A stretch of 64,000 nucleotides of DNA from Mycolicibacterium chlorophenolicum (GCF_001044235.1 NZ_JYNL01000001.1:151726-215725), one strand, 5' to 3'. Shown: positions 1 through 9,934, counted from the stretch's first letter. Program-made: numbers and translations. The notes: generated by a model from the sequence alone, not told the origin.

Positions 1-644
1 TCAAGGGCACCCCGCTCGAAGACGCGACGATCCAGCTCGGCGGCACCGCGGCCACGTTCAAGGACATGTCGGACGGCTCCCGGTACGACCTGATGATCGC
101 GGTCGTCTCGGCGCTGGGCCTGGTGCTGACGATCATGCTGGTGCTCACCCGCAGCCTGGTCGCGGCTCTGGTGATCGTCGGCACCGTCACGCTGTCGCTG
201 GGCGCGTCGTTCGGCATCTCGATCCTGATCTGGCAACACATCGTCGGCATCGAGCTGCACTGGATGGTGCTCGCACTGTCGATCATCGCGCTGATCGCGG
301 TCGGATCGGACTACAACCTGCTGCTGGTGTCCCGGTTCAAGGAGGAGGTCGGCGCGGGCATCAGGACCGGCATCATCCGCGCCATCGGGGGGACCGGTTC
401 GGTGGTCACCGTCGCCGGGGTGGTGTTCGCGCTGACCATGGCATCGATGGTGGTCAGCGACCTGCGGATCATGGCGCAGGTCGGGACCACGATCGGGCTG
501 GGACTGCTGTTCGACACGTTCGTCGTGCGGGCCTTCATGATGCCGGCGATCGCCACCCTGCTGGGCCGCTGGTTCTGGTGGCCGGTGCCGGTCCGCTCCC
601 GGCCGGCCCGCATATCGACTGGACCTGTTTCGCCGCGGCGCTAA
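1..644 (+). CDS. MmpL/RND-family membrane transporter, C-terminal end (partial)
   Basis: The reading frame is open from the left edge of the window, so the gene starts outside it. The visible 213 residues hold a short periplasmic piece followed by about five hydrophobic helices. The motif [15 protein letters not shown] and the run [18 protein letters not shown] are typical of the last membrane block of MmpL transporters, which export lipids or siderophores across the mycobacterial inner membrane. The tail is short and basic, without the long cytoplasmic C-terminus of MmpL3. The substrate and the MmpL number cannot be told from this piece. An ATG at 66 is internal and is not the start. Confidence 0.9.
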   Translation, partial: KGTPLEDATIQLGGTAATFKDMSDGSRYDLMIAVVSALGLVLTIMLVLTRSLVAALVIVGTVTLSLGASFGISILIWQHIVGIELHWMVLALSIIALIAVGSDYNLLLVSRFKEEVGAGIRTGIIRAIGGTGSVVTVAGVVFALTMASMVVSDLRIMAQVGTTIGLGLLFDTFVVRAFMMPAIATLLGRWFWWPVPVRSRPARISTGPVSPRR

Positions 645-695
645 ACTGGGACGTCAAAGACTCGATCAGCACAGGAAGCAGGCAGAAAAGCCCAC

Positions 696-1751
696 GTGAC
701 GCCCCGCGAGACGAACGCAGGCTCGGACGCATCACAGGTCCGCAGCACCATCACCGTTCCGCCCGACCTGGTCGTGGGCCTGCTGGGCCGCTCCGACGAG
801 AATCTGCGGGCACTCGAGACTCTGCTCTCCGCCGACATCCATGCCCGCGGCAACGCCGTGACCCTGTCCGGTGAACCGGCCGACGTCGCGCTGGCCGAGC
901 GGGCGATCTCCGAGCTGATCGAGATCGCCGGCAGTGGCCAGCGGCTGACGCCCGACGCGGTGCGCCACAGCGTCGCGATGCTCACCGGTATGCAGGACGG
1001 CACGGTCGACGAGTCGCCGGCCGAGGTGCTGACGCTGGACATCCTCAACCGGCGCGGCAAGACGATCCGGCCCAAGACGCTCAACCAGAAGCGCTACGTC
1101 GACGCGATCGACAACCACACCATCGTGTTCGGCATCGGCCCCGCCGGCACCGGCAAGACGTATCTGGCCATGGCCAAGGCGGTCAGCGCCCTGCAGACCA
1201 AGCAGGTCAGTCGCATCATCCTGACCCGGCCCGCGGTGGAAGCGGGGGAGCGTCTCGGCTTCCTGCCCGGCACGCTGAGCGAGAAGATCGACCCGTACCT
1301 GCGCCCGCTGTACGACGCGCTGCACGACATGATGGACCCCGAGCTGATCCCGAAGCTGATGAGCGCCGGGGTCATCGAGGTCGCGCCGCTGGCCTACATG
1401 CGCGGCCGCACGATCTCCGATGCGTTCATCATCCTCGACGAGGCGCAGAACACCACCGCCGAGCAGATGAAGATGTTCCTCACCCGGCTGGGTTTCAACT
1501 CGAAAATCGTTGTCACAGGCGATATCACGCAGGTCGACCTGCCCGGTGGGGCGCCGTCGGGGCTGAACGCCGCGACACGCATTCTCGCCGGCATCGACGA
1601 CATCCACTTCGCCGAACTCACCAGTGCCGACGTGGTCCGGCACCGGCTGGTGTCCGAGATCGTGGACGCCTATGCCCGGGCCGAGGAGCCGAGCCTGATG
1701 AACCGGGCGCAGCGACGCGCATCGGGCAACGGGAACCGGCCGAGGCGGTAA
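696..1751 (+). CDS. phoH: PhoH-family P-loop ATPase
   Basis: 351 residues beginning at GTG. Residues 20-80 form a KH-like N-terminal part. The Walker A motif GPAGTGKT is at 148-155 and the Walker B segment FIILDEAQN lies near 245, followed by [11 protein letters not shown]. This is the PhoH1-like layout of actinobacteria. PhoH proteins bind and hydrolyse ATP and are linked to RNA metabolism, but the precise role is unsettled. It heads a same-strand run into ybeY (8-nt gap), matching the order phoH1-ybeY-Rv2366c-Rv2365c-era of M. tuberculosis as I recall it. The linkage to ybeY and era supports a role in rRNA handling. Confidence 0.95.
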   Translation: MTPRETNAGSDASQVRSTITVPPDLVVGLLGRSDENLRALETLLSADIHARGNAVTLSGEPADVALAERAISELIEIAGSGQRLTPDAVRHSVAMLTGMQDGTVDESPAEVLTLDILNRRGKTIRPKTLNQKRYVDAIDNHTIVFGIGPAGTGKTYLAMAKAVSALQTKQVSRIILTRPAVEAGERLGFLPGTLSEKIDPYLRPLYDALHDMMDPELIPKLMSAGVIEVAPLAYMRGRTISDAFIILDEAQNTTAEQMKMFLTRLGFNSKIVVTGDITQVDLPGGAPSGLNAATRILAGIDDIHFAELTSADVVRHRLVSEIVDAYARAEEPSLMNRAQRRASGNGNRPRR

Positions 1752-1759
1752 CGCGACCC

Positions 1760-2314
1760 ATGACCATCGAGGTGTCCAACGAGTCGGGCATCGACGTCTC
1801 CGAGTCCGAACTCGTCAGCGTCGCGCGCTTCGTGATCCGGAAGATGGACGTCAACCCCGCCGCCGAGCTGTCCATGGTGCTGCTCGACTCCGCGGCCATG
1901 GCCGATCTGCACATGCGCTGGATGGATCTGCCGGGCCCCACCGACGTGATGAGCTTCCCGATGGACGAGCTCGAACCCGGCGGGCGGCCCGACGCCCCCG
2001 AGCCGGGCCCGGAGATGCTCGGCGACATCGTGCTGTGTCCCGAGTTCGCCGCCGGCCAGGCCGCCGACGCCGGGCATACCCTCGGTCAGGAACTGGCCTT
2101 GCTGACCGTGCACGGCGTGCTGCATCTGCTGGGCTACGACCACGCCGAACCCGACGAGGAAAAAGAGATGTTCGCGCTGCAGCGGCAGCTGCTCGAGGAG
2201 TGGGTGGCCGAGCAGGTCGAGGCCTACCACCAGGACAGGCAGAACGAGAAGGACCGCAGGCTGCTGGACAAGTCCCGATATTTCGATGATCTGAACCACG
2301 GCGACACTCTGTGA
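1760..2314 (+). CDS. ybeY: Endoribonuclease YbeY (rRNA maturation factor)
   Basis: 184 residues. The zinc-binding triad of the family is present in [11 protein letters not shown] (His118, His122, His128), preceded by the conserved [10 protein letters not shown] and GDIVLCPE segments. YbeY is a metal-dependent RNase used in 16S rRNA 3'-end maturation and ribosome quality control. The C-terminal tail after residue 150 is charged and longer than in E. coli. Its stop overlaps the GTG of the next gene in a GTGA tetranucleotide, so translation of the two is probably coupled. Confidence 0.96.
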   Translation: MTIEVSNESGIDVSESELVSVARFVIRKMDVNPAAELSMVLLDSAAMADLHMRWMDLPGPTDVMSFPMDELEPGGRPDAPEPGPEMLGDIVLCPEFAAGQAADAGHTLGQELALLTVHGVLHLLGYDHAEPDEEKEMFALQRQLLEEWVAEQVEAYHQDRQNEKDRRLLDKSRYFDDLNHGDTL

Positions 2315-3621
2315 CCGGGCTCGGACAGCTGATCGGCGCGATCTTCCTGATCGGCTTCGCCGGTCTCTTCGCCGCGATCGACGCCGCCATCAGCACGGTG
2401 TCGATCGCCCGGGTCGAGGAGCTGGTGCGCGACGAGCGCCCCGGCGCCGTCCGGCTGGCGCAGGTGATGGTCGACCGGCCGAGATACATCAATCTCGTTG
2501 TGCTGCTGCGTATCGCGTGTGAAGTCAGCGCGACGGTGCTGCTGGCGGCCTACCTCGACGACTTCCTCGGTGTCAGTGGCGGCCTGATGACCGCCGCGGC
2601 GATCATGACGGTGATCAGCTTCGTGGCCATCGGTGTGGGCCCGCGTACCGTGGGCCGGCAGAACGCGTACACCATCGCGTTGGTGTCGGCCCTTCCGCTG
2701 CAGGGCATCTCGGTGGTGCTGGCGCCGGTGAGCCGGCTGCTGGTGCTCATCGGTAACGCGCTGACGCCGGGCCGCGGGTTCCGCAACGGACCGTTCGCCT
2801 CGGAGATCGAGCTGCGCGAGGTCGTCGACCTGGCCCAGCAGCGCGGCGTGGTGGCCGACGACGAACGCCGGATGATCCAGTCGGTGTTCGAACTCGGTGA
2901 CACCCCGGCCCGCGAGGTGATGGTGCCGCGCACCGAGATGGTGTGGATCGAAAGTGACAAGACAGCGGGTCAAGCCACGTCGTTGGCGGTGCGCAGCGGG
3001 CATTCGCGCATCCCGGTGATCGGGGAGAACGTCGACGACGTCGTCGGCGTGGTCTACCTCAAGGACCTCGTGCAGCGCACCTACTCCTCGAGGAACGGCG
3101 GCCGGGACACCAAGGTGTCCGACGTGATGCGCAAGCCGGCGTTCGTGCCCGACTCCAAGCCGCTGGACGCGCTGCTGCGCGAGATGCAACTCGACCGCGT
3201 GCACATGGTGCTGCTGGTCGACGAGTACGGCGCGATCGCCGGGCTGGTGACGATCGAGGACGTGCTCGAGGAGATCGTCGGCGAGATCGCCGACGAGTAC
3301 GACACCGACGAGGTCGCCCCGGTCGAGGAGCTGGGCGACCGGCAGTACCGGGTGTCGGCACGGCTGCCCATCGAGGATCTGCGCGAGCTCTACGACCTGG
3401 AGGAGGACGAGGACCTCGACGTCGACACCGTCGGCGGCCTGCTCGCCCTCGAACTGGGCCGGGTGCCGCTGCCGGGCGCCGAGATCACCTGGGACGGACT
3501 GATGCTGCGCGCCGAGGGCGGACCGGACCCCCGCGGCCGCGTCCGTGTCGGCACCGTGCTGGTCAGTCCCACCGAACCCGAATCCGAGCCGGACGGCGAC
3601 GGACAGGAAGGACGGGAATGA
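2311..3621 (+). CDS. Hemolysin-C/CorC-type membrane protein with CBS pair
   Basis: 436 residues starting at a GTG that overlaps the ybeY stop. Residues 1 to about 190 form a DUF21/CNNM-type domain with several hydrophobic helices. Residues 200-325 hold two CBS repeats ([33 protein letters not shown]), and residues 345-420 form the CorC_HlyC C-terminal domain. Family members are implicated in Mg2+ or Co2+ transport and are regulated by nucleotide binding at the CBS pair; 'hemolysin' is a historical label. It is the counterpart of M. tuberculosis Rv2366c by synteny. The stop overlaps the next start by 4 nt. Confidence 0.93.
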   Translation: MTGLGQLIGAIFLIGFAGLFAAIDAAISTVSIARVEELVRDERPGAVRLAQVMVDRPRYINLVVLLRIACEVSATVLLAAYLDDFLGVSGGLMTAAAIMTVISFVAIGVGPRTVGRQNAYTIALVSALPLQGISVVLAPVSRLLVLIGNALTPGRGFRNGPFASEIELREVVDLAQQRGVVADDERRMIQSVFELGDTPAREVMVPRTEMVWIESDKTAGQATSLAVRSGHSRIPVIGENVDDVVGVVYLKDLVQRTYSSRNGGRDTKVSDVMRKPAFVPDSKPLDALLREMQLDRVHMVLLVDEYGAIAGLVTIEDVLEEIVGEIADEYDTDEVAPVEELGDRQYRVSARLPIEDLRELYDLEEDEDLDVDTVGGLLALELGRVPLPGAEITWDGLMLRAEGGPDPRGRVRVGTVLVSPTEPESEPDGDGQEGRE

Positions 3622-3935
3622 CCGAACTCGATACCGAGGACGCCAAACTCGTCGTGCTGGCGCGTGGCGCGATGGGCCGCGCCGAGGCCGCCAGCGGGGC
3701 GGCGGTGCGTGACGCCGACGGCCGCACCTACGCGGGTGCGCCGGTGACGCTGGCCGCGCTGGAGCTGACCGCATTGCAGGCCGCCGTCGCGGCGGCGGTG
3801 TCCAGCGGCGCGACGGGTCTGGAGGCTGCCGTGCTCGTCGGCGGCGGGGACGACGATCCCGGCCTCGCCGCGGTGCGCGAACTGTCCGCCGATGCGGCGG
3901 TCATCGTCACCGACAGGGCCGGCAACCCGCGATGA
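3618..3935 (+). CDS. Cytidine-deaminase-like small protein lacking the zinc site
   Basis: 105 residues. The stretch around residues 27-65 ([19 protein letters not shown] followed by an Ala-rich helix) resembles the start of a cytidine deaminase fold. The His/Cys-Ala-Glu and PCxxC zinc and catalytic motifs of active deaminases are absent, since there is no cysteine at all. It is therefore probably a non-catalytic relative. It sits between the CBS protein and era with 4-nt overlaps on both sides, at the position of Rv2365c. The function is unknown; co-translation with era suggests a role in ribosome assembly or simple co-regulation. Confidence 0.8.
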   Translation: MTELDTEDAKLVVLARGAMGRAEAASGAAVRDADGRTYAGAPVTLAALELTALQAAVAAAVSSGATGLEAAVLVGGGDDDPGLAAVRELSADAAVIVTDRAGNPR

Positions 3936-4834
3936 GCGACGAATTCCGTTCCGGCTTCGCCTGTTTCGTCGGACGGCCCAACACCGGCAAGTCCACGCTG
4001 ACCAACGCACTGGTCGGCGCCAAGGTCGCGATCACGTCGAATCGCCCGCAGACCACCCGGCACACGATCCGGGGCATCGTGCACCGCGACACCTTCCAGA
4101 TCGTGCTCGTCGACACCCCGGGCCTGCACCGGCCGCGCACCCTGCTCGGGCAGCGGCTCAACGATCTGGTCAAGGACACCTACTCCGAGGTCGACGTGAT
4201 CGGGCTGTGCATCCCCGCCGATGAGAAGATCGGTCCGGGGGACCGCTGGATCTACGAGCAGATCCGCGCCGTCGCGCCGAAGACCACCCTCGTCGCGATC
4301 GTCACGAAGATCGACAAGGTGTCCAAAGACGCTGTGGCGCAACAGTTGATGGCGGTCAGCGAGCTCGTCGGCCCGGACACCGAGATCGTGCCCGTCTCGG
4401 CCACGTCGGGCACGCAGCTCGACGTCCTCACCGACGTGATCGTCGCGCAGCTGCCGCCCGGCCCCGCGTTCTACCCCGACGGGGAACTCACCGACGAACC
4501 CGAAGAAGTGCTGATGGCCGAGCTGATCCGCGAGGCCGCGCTCGAAGGTGTGCGCGACGAGCTGCCGCACTCGCTGGCGGTGGTGATCGACGAGGTCGAA
4601 CCCCGTGAGGGCCGAGACGATCTGATCGACGTCCACGCCATCCTCTACGTCGAACGCGACTCCCAGAAGGGCATCGTGATCGGCAAGGGCGGCGCCCGGC
4701 TGCGCGAGGTGGGCACCGCCGCGCGCACGCAGATCGAGAAGCTGCTCGGCACCAAGGTCTATCTCGACCTGCGCGTGAAGATCGCGAAGAACTGGCAGCG
4801 CGATCCCAAGCAGCTCGGCCGGCTGGGCTTCTAG
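3932..4834 (+). CDS. era: GTPase Era
   Basis: 300 residues, the normal Era length. The P-loop GRPNTGKS is at 14-21, the G3 motif DTPG lies in VLVDTPGLHRP near residue 61, and the C-terminal KH domain contains GIVIGKGGARLREVG. Era binds the 3' end of 16S rRNA and assists 30S assembly, consistent with ybeY upstream. One oddity is that the G4 motif reads TKID rather than the canonical NKxD. The stop overlaps the stop of the convergent CAP-like gene by 4 nt. Confidence 0.97.
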   Translation: MSDEFRSGFACFVGRPNTGKSTLTNALVGAKVAITSNRPQTTRHTIRGIVHRDTFQIVLVDTPGLHRPRTLLGQRLNDLVKDTYSEVDVIGLCIPADEKIGPGDRWIYEQIRAVAPKTTLVAIVTKIDKVSKDAVAQQLMAVSELVGPDTEIVPVSATSGTQLDVLTDVIVAQLPPGPAFYPDGELTDEPEEVLMAELIREAALEGVRDELPHSLAVVIDEVEPREGRDDLIDVHAILYVERDSQKGIVIGKGGARLREVGTAARTQIEKLLGTKVYLDLRVKIAKNWQRDPKQLGRLGF

Positions 4835-5316
4835 GTCGGCTGCCCGTACACCGCGACCACCACACTGCGGTCCAGGCTGTTCTCCGACCACACGCCGATC
4901 TGGGTGTTGGCGCAATTGCTCATGATCGCCATGTAGTCGGGCCGGTAGTACCACTGGTTCAGGATCTCGATGCCGCTGATGGCCAGCGCCGGATTGATCG
5001 CCACCGTCTCCGAGACCGTGCCGACGAAGCCCGCCTTGTTGGCACGGTCCTGTGCGGTCGAGCCGTCGGAGCCGATGTCACCGTCGAGTGCGCGGTTGTT
5101 GAGCACGTCGTTCGTGTGCCACTGCGCGGCCAGCCGCAGCTGCGGGTTGATCTTGATCTCGGTCGGGCAGCCGTGCTGCTTCTGAATCGTGAAGACGTTG
5201 ACCACGACGCTCTCGTTGAGGCGCTTGTTGTCGGCGTGCGCGGCCGGAGTCCCGACGATCGCGCCCGCCACCAGCACCGCGGCAGGCAGCGCGCGCAGGA
5301 TCGAGGAGGCGGTCAC
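4831..5316 (-). CDS. Secreted CAP/SCP-like protein with degenerate active site
   Basis: 161 residues from a GTG start, with a cleavable signal peptide (hydrophobic residues 5-28, ending THAPAAHA-like at AAHADN). The rest follows the CAP (cysteine-rich secretory/PR-1) pattern: INPQLRLAAQWHTND, then GSDGSTAQDRANKAG, then a C-terminal IGVWSEN strand. Two of the expected cavity histidines are missing: the residue before GSDG is Ile, and the S-x-x-H position reads RPDY. It is therefore likely a binding rather than catalytic CAP domain. The function is unknown. It is convergent with era and 10 nt downstream of the amidase on the same strand. Confidence 0.8.
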   Translation of the reverse strand: MTASSILRALPAAVLVAGAIVGTPAAHADNKRLNESVVVNVFTIQKQHGCPTEIKINPQLRLAAQWHTNDVLNNRALDGDIGSDGSTAQDRANKAGFVGTVSETVAINPALAISGIEILNQWYYRPDYMAIMSNCANTQIGVWSENSLDRSVVVAVYGQPT

Positions 5317-5326
5317 AGCCGGGAGA

Positions 5327-6829
5327 CTACGCGACCTCGTCGGCGACCGAGTGCGGAGCGGGCAGATTCGTCTCCGCCGGCGGGGCCGCGGCGCGGGTGT
5401 CCCACCAGTTCTCCGGCTGATGGACCGCCCAGCCGTTGACGGCTTCCAGGGCGGCCGCCAACGAGACCAGCAGCGGTTCGCTGTGGGCCGGGCCCATCAG
5501 TTGCACACCGATCGGCAACCCGTCGGAGGTGAACCCCGCCGGCACGTTGATGGACGGCCAACCCAGCAGATTCCACGGCCACGTGGCCGGGCAGGCGCGG
5601 ATCATCGCCCGGTCGGTGGCCAGGCCGCTGCGCCCGTCGAACGCGTCGACCCGGGGCGGGGGCAGTGCGGTGGTCGGGGCGAGCACCACGTCGGCGAGGT
5701 TGAAGATCCAGCCGATCCGCTGCCGGGTGACCGCCTCGTGGGCGCGGGCCTTGCGCAGGACGTGCTCGGAGAGCAGCCGCCCCATCCGGGCGTTGGCCAC
5801 CGTGCGCTTGTCCCAGACCACCCGGTGCCCCAACCGGTCCACCCAGTGCGGGATCCCCGCCGTCGAGCGGGCCAGGAAGTTCCACGACATGCGCAGGTCG
5901 TAGTCGGGGTCTGCGGCGACGATCGTGTGGCCGAGCTGTTCGAGTTGCTGCGCGACCGCCTCGAGCGCCGCGCGGATCTCCGGGTGCAGCGTCGCCCGGA
6001 ACACGGTGTACGGGAACTTCGTCGACAGCGCGACCCGCAGCGGACCGGGGGCGCGCGACACGTGGTCGGACACCTGCACCGGCGGCGGGGTGTGCAGATC
6101 ACCCGGGGCGTTGCCCGAGGCCGCATCGAGCACCAGCGCGGCATCGGAGACCGTGCGGGCGAGCACCCCGTTGACCGTGATCCCGTTGAACGCCTCGGCA
6201 AGTGGCCACGTGGAGATCCGTCCGCGTTGCGGTTTGATGCCGACCAGGTGCGTCCACGCGGCGGGGATGCGCACGCTGCCCGCCCCGTCGGAGCCGATCG
6301 CCGCGGCCACCAGACCCGCCGCGACGGCCGCGGCGCTGCCGCCCGACGATCCGCCCGGGGTGTGCTCACGCGACCACGGGTTGCGGGTGTGCCCGAACGC
6401 CGGCCCGCTGGTGAACGGCCACTGGCCCAGCTCGCAGGTGTTGGTCTTGCCGACGATCACCGCGCCGGCCGCGCGCAGGCGCCGCACCACCTCGGCGTCG
6501 GCGCCGGCCTCGGTGACCTCACCGTCGGCGCCGAACCGGGTCGGCACGCCGGCGACGTCGACGTCGTCCTTGACCGCGATCGGGATGCCGAGCAGGGGGA
6601 GGGCCGAATTGCTGTGTCCGGCAGCGCGTTTGCGGTCAGCGGCGGCCGCCTCGGCGAGCGCGGACTCGCGGAGCACCACGCGGAAGGCGTTGAGGGTCGG
6701 CTGGCTCGCCTCGATCGCGTCGAGGGACCGGCGGACCAGGTCGACGGACGTCGTACTGCCGCTGGCGAGGGCGAAGAGCTGGTTTCCCAGAGTGGGGAAG
6801 CGGGTGCGGGGAGCGGGAGTTGCGGCCAT
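5327..6829 (-). CDS. amiA2: Amidase (amidase-signature family)
   Basis: 500 residues from an ATG at 6829 (a GTG lies one codon upstream). The Ser-cisSer-Lys triad is visible: Lys87 in GIPIAVKDDV, cis-Ser162 in TPGGSSGGSAAA and Ser185 in GSDGAGSVRIPA. The family hydrolyses amides of diverse acids; the substrate cannot be assigned. The position between era and recO matches M. tuberculosis amiA2 (Rv2363c region), which is why that symbol is offered. The open frame continues far upstream across recO, but that extension is antisense to recO and is not part of the gene. The start lies 63 nt from the divergent recO start. Confidence 0.9.
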   Translation of the reverse strand: MAATPAPRTRFPTLGNQLFALASGSTTSVDLVRRSLDAIEASQPTLNAFRVVLRESALAEAAAADRKRAAGHSNSALPLLGIPIAVKDDVDVAGVPTRFGADGEVTEAGADAEVVRRLRAAGAVIVGKTNTCELGQWPFTSGPAFGHTRNPWSREHTPGGSSGGSAAAVAAGLVAAAIGSDGAGSVRIPAAWTHLVGIKPQRGRISTWPLAEAFNGITVNGVLARTVSDAALVLDAASGNAPGDLHTPPPVQVSDHVSRAPGPLRVALSTKFPYTVFRATLHPEIRAALEAVAQQLEQLGHTIVAADPDYDLRMSWNFLARSTAGIPHWVDRLGHRVVWDKRTVANARMGRLLSEHVLRKARAHEAVTRQRIGWIFNLADVVLAPTTALPPPRVDAFDGRSGLATDRAMIRACPATWPWNLLGWPSINVPAGFTSDGLPIGVQLMGPAHSEPLLVSLAAALEAVNGWAVHQPENWWDTRAAAPPAETNLPAPHSVADEVA

Positions 6830-6892
6830 CACTGTCCAGAGTATCGGCGCTGCGAACTCGGTTTCACCCGCGAACAGTGGAAGACTGTCCAG

Positions 6893-7729
6893 ATGCGTCT
6901 GTACCGCGACCGGGCGGTGGTGCTGCGTCAGCACAAGCTCGGTGAAGCCGATCGGATCGTGAGTCTGCTCACTCGCGATCACGGGCTGGTGCGCGCGGTG
7001 GCCAAGGGGGTGCGGCGCACCCGCAGCAAGTTCGGGGCGCGGCTGGAACCGTTCGCGCACATCGATGTTCAGCTCTATCCCGGCCGCAATCTCGACATCG
7101 TCACCCAGGTGGCCGCGATCGACGCGTTCGCCTCCGACATCGTCAGCGACTACGGCCGCTACACCTGCGCCTGCGCGATGCTCGAGACCGCCGAGCGGAT
7201 CGCCGGGGAGGAACACGCGCCCGCGCCCGCCCTGCACCGACTCACCGTGGCCGCGCTGCGCGCGGTGGCCGACGGTGCCCGCCCCCGCGAACTCGTGCTC
7301 GACGCCTACCTGCTGCGCGCGATGGGGATCGCCGGATGGGCGCCGGCGCTGACGGAGTGTGCCCGGTGCGCCGCCCCGGGCCCGCACCGGGCTTTTCATG
7401 TCGCCGCGGGCGGCAGCGTGTGCGTGCACTGCCGGCCGTCGGGCTCGGTGACCCCGCCCCAGGGGGTGGTCGATCTGATGGCGGCGCTGTACGAGGGCGA
7501 CTGGGAGCACGCCCAGACGTCCACTGCGTCGCATCGCAGCCAGGCCAGCGGACTGGTGGCCGCGCACCTGCAGTGGCATTTGGAACGACAGTTGCGGACT
7601 TTGCCCCTCGTGGAGCGGGTGGACCGGAAGAGCGGGCAGACCATCAGGCAGGATGTGGCGCATGGCAACGGAACGGACCGGGAGGCGGAAGGGCAAGAAC
7701 AGCTACCCTCAGCTGCCCCCGGCGCCTGA
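6893..7729 (+). CDS. recO: DNA repair protein RecO
   Basis: 278 residues from ATG 6893, the start that gives the conserved N-terminus [20 protein letters not shown] (OB fold, residues 1-80). A four-cysteine zinc finger follows (CARC at about 167-170 and CVHC at about 190). RecO anneals single strands and loads RecA with RecR in gap repair. The C-terminal 25 residues are hydrophilic and overlap the uppS start by 68 nt in another frame. The open frame extends 1.7 kb upstream, antisense to the amidase; that part is rejected. Confidence 0.95.
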   Translation: MRLYRDRAVVLRQHKLGEADRIVSLLTRDHGLVRAVAKGVRRTRSKFGARLEPFAHIDVQLYPGRNLDIVTQVAAIDAFASDIVSDYGRYTCACAMLETAERIAGEEHAPAPALHRLTVAALRAVADGARPRELVLDAYLLRAMGIAGWAPALTECARCAAPGPHRAFHVAAGGSVCVHCRPSGSVTPPQGVVDLMAALYEGDWEHAQTSTASHRSQASGLVAAHLQWHLERQLRTLPLVERVDRKSGQTIRQDVAHGNGTDREAEGQEQLPSAAPGA

Positions 7730-8558
7730 CGACTATCCGACGTTCCCGGACAAGTCCTCCTGGCCGGTGATCTTCCCGGAGTTGCCGCCCAAGACCAACG
7801 GCAAGTTCGCCCGCCCGCCGCAGCACACCTCCAAGGCGGCGGCGCCGCAGATCCCGGCCGACCAGGTGCCCCAGCACGTCGCGGTGGTGATGGACGGCAA
7901 CGGACGGTGGGCCACCCAGCGCGGGCTCGGCCGCACCGAGGGTCACAAGATGGGCGAGGCGGTGCTCATCGACATCACCTGCGGAGCGATCGAGCTCGGC
8001 ATCAAGCACCTCACGGTGTACGCGTTCTCGACCGAGAACTGGAAGCGCAGCACCGACGAGGTCCGCTTCCTGATGGGCTTCAACCGCGAGGTGGTGCGCC
8101 GCCGCCGGGAGAACCTCAACGACATGGGCGTGCGGATGCGCTGGGTGGGGTCGCGGCCCCGGATGTGGCGCAGCGTCATCAAGGAATTCGACATCGCCGA
8201 GGAGATGACCGTCGACAACGATGTCATCACGATCAACTACTGCGTCAACTACGGCGGCCGCACCGAGATCGTCGAGGCGGCACGTCAACTGGCCCAGGAG
8301 GCGGTCGACGGCAAGATCAATCCCGCCCGCATCAGCGAGGCGAGCTTCGCCAAACACCTGCACCGCGCCGACATCCCCGATGTGGACCTGTTCATCCGCA
8401 CCTCGGGGGAGCAGCGGGCGAGCAACTTCCTGCTGTGGCAGGCCGCCTACGCCGAGTACGTCTTCCAGGACAAGCTGTGGCCCGACTACGACCGCCGTGA
8501 CCTGTGGGCGGCGTGCGAGGAGTACGTGCACCGCAACAGGCGCTTCGGCAGGGCGTGA
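7662..8558 (+). CDS. uppS: Decaprenyl diphosphate synthase (long-chain cis-prenyltransferase)
   Basis: 298 residues. The catalytic Asp lies in [10 protein letters not shown]. Other family motifs are [10 protein letters not shown] and the C-terminal [15 protein letters not shown] and WPDYDRRDL. The enzyme adds isopentenyl units in cis to make decaprenyl diphosphate, the carrier lipid for peptidoglycan, arabinogalactan and lipoarabinomannan. The long N-terminal extension with [15 protein letters not shown] is shared with mycobacterial Rv2361c. ATG 7662 is chosen over GTG 7653 because it matches that homologue. It overlaps recO by 68 nt and ends on the next gene's ATG. Confidence 0.96.
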   Translation: MATERTGRRKGKNSYPQLPPAPDDYPTFPDKSSWPVIFPELPPKTNGKFARPPQHTSKAAAPQIPADQVPQHVAVVMDGNGRWATQRGLGRTEGHKMGEAVLIDITCGAIELGIKHLTVYAFSTENWKRSTDEVRFLMGFNREVVRRRRENLNDMGVRMRWVGSRPRMWRSVIKEFDIAEEMTVDNDVITINYCVNYGGRTEIVEAARQLAQEAVDGKINPARISEASFAKHLHRADIPDVDLFIRTSGEQRASNFLLWQAAYAEYVFQDKLWPDYDRRDLWAACEEYVHRNRRFGRA

Positions 8559-8968
8559 TGGAGCTCGCCGAGCGTCTGCCCGCGGTGCTGGCCGAGATCC
8601 TGCCGGTGCAGCGCGAGGACGACGGCGCGCTGACCGTCCAGCACGAGCAGACGTTCGCCTCGCTGCGGGTGGTGACGATCGCCGAGGGTCTGGAGATGGT
8701 GTCCCTGACGCAGGTGCTGGCCTGGGATCTGCCGCTCAACGCGGCGATGCGCGCCGAAGTCGCCAAGCACGCGCAGGACACCCTGCTGGGGACGGTGTCG
8801 ATGGTGGAGAAGATCGGCGCCAAAGGCTCGGGCGGGCCGAAGAAGACCGGCGATGTGCTGCTGCGATACAACTTCCCGGCCGCGGGGCTGGCCGACGACG
8901 CGCTGCGCACCCTGGTGCTGATGGTGCTGGCGACCGGCGCCGATGTGCGCCGCGCGCTGGTGGCCTAG
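8558..8968 (+). CDS. Conserved protein, Rv2360c-like, function unknown
   Basis: 136 residues from an ATG that shares its A with the uppS stop (TGATG), so translation is coupled. A longer frame from 8504 would sit inside uppS and is not preferred. The protein is soluble and mixed alpha/beta, with a central LRVVTIAEGLEMVSLTQVLAWDLPL stretch and no cysteines or known catalytic motif. As I recall, the position directly after uppS is conserved in mycobacteria. No function is assigned. Confidence 0.82.
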   Translation: MELAERLPAVLAEILPVQREDDGALTVQHEQTFASLRVVTIAEGLEMVSLTQVLAWDLPLNAAMRAEVAKHAQDTLLGTVSMVEKIGAKGSGGPKKTGDVLLRYNFPAAGLADDALRTLVLMVLATGADVRRALVA

Positions 8969-8978
8969 GGTCGTTGGG

Positions 8979-9164
8979 GTGCGTATTGGTCTGGTCGTCG
9001 TCGGGATCGTGGTCGCGCTGTTCGGCCTGCTGTTCACGCTGCAGGGCGTCGGAGCGGTGGGCGGCAGCCCGATGAGCAACACCACCACCTGGTCGGTGCT
9101 GGGCCCGATCATCGCGATCGTCGGGGTGGTCGTCGCCGTCGCCGGCTGGCGCCGTCGGCGCTAG
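8979..9164 (+). CDS. Small two-helix membrane protein
   Basis: 61 residues from GTG 8979, ten bases after the preceding stop. It has two hydrophobic helices (residues 3-24 and about 39-56) joined by a short polar loop containing SPMSNTTTW, and ends in four arginines. No family is recognised. The layout (helix, short outside loop, helix, basic tail) implies both ends in the cytoplasm. The stop overlaps the stop of the convergent zur gene by 4 nt. Confidence 0.6.
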   Translation: MRIGLVVVGIVVALFGLLFTLQGVGAVGGSPMSNTTTWSVLGPIIAIVGVVVAVAGWRRRR

Positions 9165-9559
9165 CGGCTCGCCGCGCCGCAGCTCCCGCAGATCCCGAAG
9201 ATCTCTATGGTGTGGCTGACGTCGGAGAAGCCGTGATTGCGGGCGATCTCGGCCGCCCACGTCTCGACCTCACCGCCGGAGATCTCGACCGTCGACCCGC
9301 ATTGGCGGCACACCAGGTGATGGTGATGCTGCTCCGAGCAGAGCCGGTACACCGATTCGCCGGTGTCGGTGCGCAGGGTGTCGACGGCGCCGGCGGCGGC
9401 CATCTGCTGCAGCGTGCGGTACACCGTGGTCAGTCCGACGCCCTCGCCCCGCTTGCGCAGCTCGTCGTGCAGTTCCTGGGCGGAGCGGAAGTCGTCGATG
9501 TTCTCCAGCAGCGCGGTCAGCGCGGCGCGTTGCCGGGTCGCGCGGATAGCCCCGGTCAC
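9161..9559 (-). CDS. zur: Zinc uptake regulator Zur (FurB)
   Basis: 132 residues of the Fur family. The winged helix is in residues 1-80 (GVGLTTVYRTLQQM recognition helix). The metal sites are in HHHHLVCRQCG and the C-terminal CGSCG, two CxxC pairs that bind structural zinc. With zinc bound, Zur represses zinc-uptake and alternative ribosomal-protein genes. It is cotranscribed behind smtB with a 4-nt overlap, and the pair sits next to glyS as in M. tuberculosis (Rv2358-Rv2359). The pair is expected to be controlled by SmtB. Confidence 0.95.
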   Translation of the reverse strand: MTGAIRATRQRAALTALLENIDDFRSAQELHDELRKRGEGVGLTTVYRTLQQMAAAGAVDTLRTDTGESVYRLCSEQHHHHLVCRQCGSTVEISGGEVETWAAEIARNHGFSDVSHTIEIFGICGSCGAASR

Positions 9560-9921
9560 GGTCGTGGCTCCTCGTCCTCGGCCGAGTGCGTCACCGCGGC
9601 GACGACGATCTCGGCGAGGTGATCGTCGACCAGGCGGTACACCACTTCCCGGCCCGATCGCTCACCGGCGACCACGCCGGCCGCCTTCAGGATCCTCAGA
9701 TGCTGGCTCACTAAGGGCTGCGGCACATCGAGCGCGTCGACCAACTCGTGCACGCAGCGGGCTTCCTGGTGCAGCTGCAGCACGATCGCGATGCGCACCG
9801 GCGCGGCCAGCGCGCGCAGCAGGTCGCCCGCGGTGTCGAGGACTGCGCGCGGCGGGAGCGCGGGCGCCGGGGCGCCGGCATGATCGTGCCGCTGCTCCCC
9901 GATACTGGAAACGATTTTCAT
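9556..9921 (-). CDS. smtB: ArsR/SmtB-family zinc-sensing repressor
   Basis: 121 residues. The winged helix-turn-helix spans about 40-90 (PQPLVSQHLRILKAAGVV). The alpha-5 metal site is complete in VDDHLAEIVVAAVTHSAED: the Asp-x-His-x10-His-x2-Glu pattern of zinc sensors. The N-terminal HDHAG may add ligands. SmtB leaves its operator when zinc is bound and so derepresses zur. It starts at ATG 9921, with an inverted repeat 14 bases upstream. Confidence 0.94.
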   Translation of the reverse strand: MKIVSSIGEQRHDHAGAPAPALPPRAVLDTAGDLLRALAAPVRIAIVLQLHQEARCVHELVDALDVPQPLVSQHLRILKAAGVVAGERSGREVVYRLVDDHLAEIVVAAVTHSAEDEEPRP

Positions 9922-9934
9922 TAGGACTCACGAT

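Noticed and set aside
5189..6892. Upstream extension of recO
   Set aside because: Antisense to the amidase, Arg/Gly-rich shadow. The RecO N-terminus begins at 6893.
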